The position numbers and the translations under genes were made by a program. A model generated the notes under the pieces. That model saw only the letters and a list, made by a program, of their open reading frames with translations. It had not been told where the DNA came from and did no database searches. A stretch of DNA of 7,627 nucleotides from Zoogloeaceae bacterium (GTDB lineage Bacteria; Pseudomonadota; Gammaproteobacteria; Burkholderiales; Rhodocyclaceae), in contig JAITDH010000228.1 in assembly GCA_031282665.1 (NCBI GenBank), positions 1 to 7,627 of the forward strand. The letters run 5' to 3'. This document shows positions 7,399 to 7,627 of this stretch, piece by piece; position 1 is the first letter of the stretch, and each line of letters begins with the position of its first letter.

Positions 7399-7627
7399 GT
7401 GGAACAACCCGTGCGTTTGACCGCCAATATCGTCATTGCGAAGCGCAAAACCTCACGCATCCCCCCGGGTGCGATTAAAAGTGGAGGATGCCAAAGCGAT
7501 ATTTTCCCCCCGTTTATCTGGGTGCAATCCAAAGTTTTCCGCCAGCCGTATCGAAATCAACCACGAAACCTCGCTCTTTTTTCGAGCGCGCTCGCATTTG
7601 AAAATCCGGGAGCGTCCCGAAGGGACG
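7399..7627 (+). CDS. Possible partial open frame running off the right edge
   Basis: From GTG at 7399, preceded by AGGTG at a spacing of 5, the plus strand stays open for 76 codons to the window end. The product would begin VEQPVRLTANIVIAKRK and has no signal peptide, membrane helix or motif that I recognise. The same stretch in mirror register is also open for 57 codons on the other strand, and it covers several inverted repeats, so non-coding DNA is the more likely reading. Confidence 0.12.
   Translation, partial: MEQPVRLTANIVIAKRKTSRIPPGAIKSGGCQSDIFPPFIWVQSKVFRQPYRNQPRNLALFSSALAFENPGASRRD
7436..7448. repeat. Short inverted repeat within a GTCATTGCG motif
   Basis: TTGCG-AAG-CGCAA forms a perfect 5-bp stem with a 3-base loop. 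It follows CGTCA, giving CGTCATTGCG, a string that I recall as typical of short dispersed intergenic repeats in several bacterial genomes. Whether this copy belongs to such a family cannot be decided from one copy. Confidence 0.4.
7457..7491. repeat. Competing stem-loops sharing GCATCC
   Basis: GCATCC (7457-7462) can pair with GGGTGC (7467-7472, one G-T pair, loop CCCC) or perfectly with GGATGC (7486-7491, 23-base loop). The two pairings exclude each other. The region lies upstream of the candidate alaA promoter, so it would only be in the alaA leader if transcription starts further right. Confidence 0.4.
7572..7594. repeat. 12-bp perfect palindrome with overlapping hairpin
   Basis: CGAGCGCGCTCG (7583-7594) is a perfect 12-bp palindrome. 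Its left half also pairs with CGCTC at 7572-7576 across a T-rich loop (7577-7583). It could be a dimeric protein-binding site or part of a repeat. The T run lies inside the loop, not after a stem, so this is not a standard terminator on either strand. Confidence 0.5.
7613..7627. repeat. Hairpin CGTCCC-GAA-GGGACG at the right edge
   Basis: A perfect 6-bp GC-rich stem with a 3-base loop ends exactly at the last base of the window. GGGAG precedes it, so the stem could continue if the next bases are CTCCC. It might be half of a terminator or a repeat end; the flanking bases needed to decide are outside the window. Confidence 0.45.

Larger units (their letters stand above)
7321..7627. other. Region without recognised gene upstream of alaA
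   Basis: These 307 bases hold the alaA promoter candidate, several inverted repeats and no gene I recognise. Frames without stops reach the right edge on both strands: on the plus strand from about GTG 7399 (an AGGTG lies 5 bases before it), at least 76 codons; on the minus strand one frame from the edge to a TGA at 7455-7453 (57 codons) and another to a TAA at 7516-7514 (37 codons). None resembles a protein family I know. They could be a gene end, a remnant or a dispersed repeat. The base composition is visibly more AT-rich than the genes to the left. Confidence 0.6.

Noticed and set aside
7451..7491. Attenuator or riboswitch controlling alaA
   Set aside because: Alternative stems exist, but there is no leader peptide with regulatory codons, no known riboswitch core, and the likely promoter is closer to alaA than these stems.
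7572..7594. Rho-independent terminator
   Set aside because: The T run is inside the loop of one stem and upstream of the palindrome, so neither strand shows a stem followed by a T tract.
1..7627. CRISPR array, tRNA, rRNA or insertion sequence
   Set aside because: No regularly spaced direct repeats, no cloverleaf, no rRNA-like stretch and no transposase motif were seen on either strand.

Overview
The window looks like chromosomal DNA of a GC-rich proteobacterium, most likely a betaproteobacterium. This rests on three things: a stand-alone homoserine dehydrogenase (not fused to aspartokinase) directly after an AlaA-type aminotransferase, separate CcmH and CcmI proteins instead of the fused form of E. 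coli, and strong avoidance of the codons TTA, CTA and TCA. The placement is an inference; no rRNA or other marker gene is present.

All five recognisable genes lie on the minus strand and read from right to left. The order is alaA (7320-6088), hom (6056-4737), ccmH (4715-4194), ccmI (4197-3265) and a large membrane-bound cyclic-di-GMP protein (3254 to beyond base 1). The junctions are tight: 31 bp, 21 bp, a 4-bp ATGA overlap, and 10 bp. No convincing terminator was seen between them, so they could form one transcription unit starting upstream of alaA. AlaA and Hom serve alanine and threonine/methionine metabolism in the cytoplasm. CcmH and CcmI belong to the System I cytochrome c maturation machinery at the inner membrane. 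The last gene encodes a MASE1-CHASE-PAS-GGDEF-EAL sensor with a degenerate cyclase motif (TGDEF) and an intact EAL phosphodiesterase site, so it probably degrades cyclic-di-GMP. It is cut by the left edge a few residues before its expected end.

The right end (7321-7627) holds no recognised gene. It contains a weak alaA promoter candidate, a GTCATTGCG-containing short hairpin, competing stem-loops, a 12-bp perfect palindrome and a hairpin ending on the last base. Long open frames on both strands run off the right edge and may be remnants or a repeat.

The most noteworthy points are four 7-bp tandem repeats in the last codons of ccmH, a five-codon ATGA-to-ATGA relay between ccmI and the phosphodiesterase gene, and the unusual linkage of ccmHI to alaA-hom. 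No clearly new multi-gene system was found. The very long plus-strand open frames (63-3548, 4431-6215) are mirror images of the real genes.
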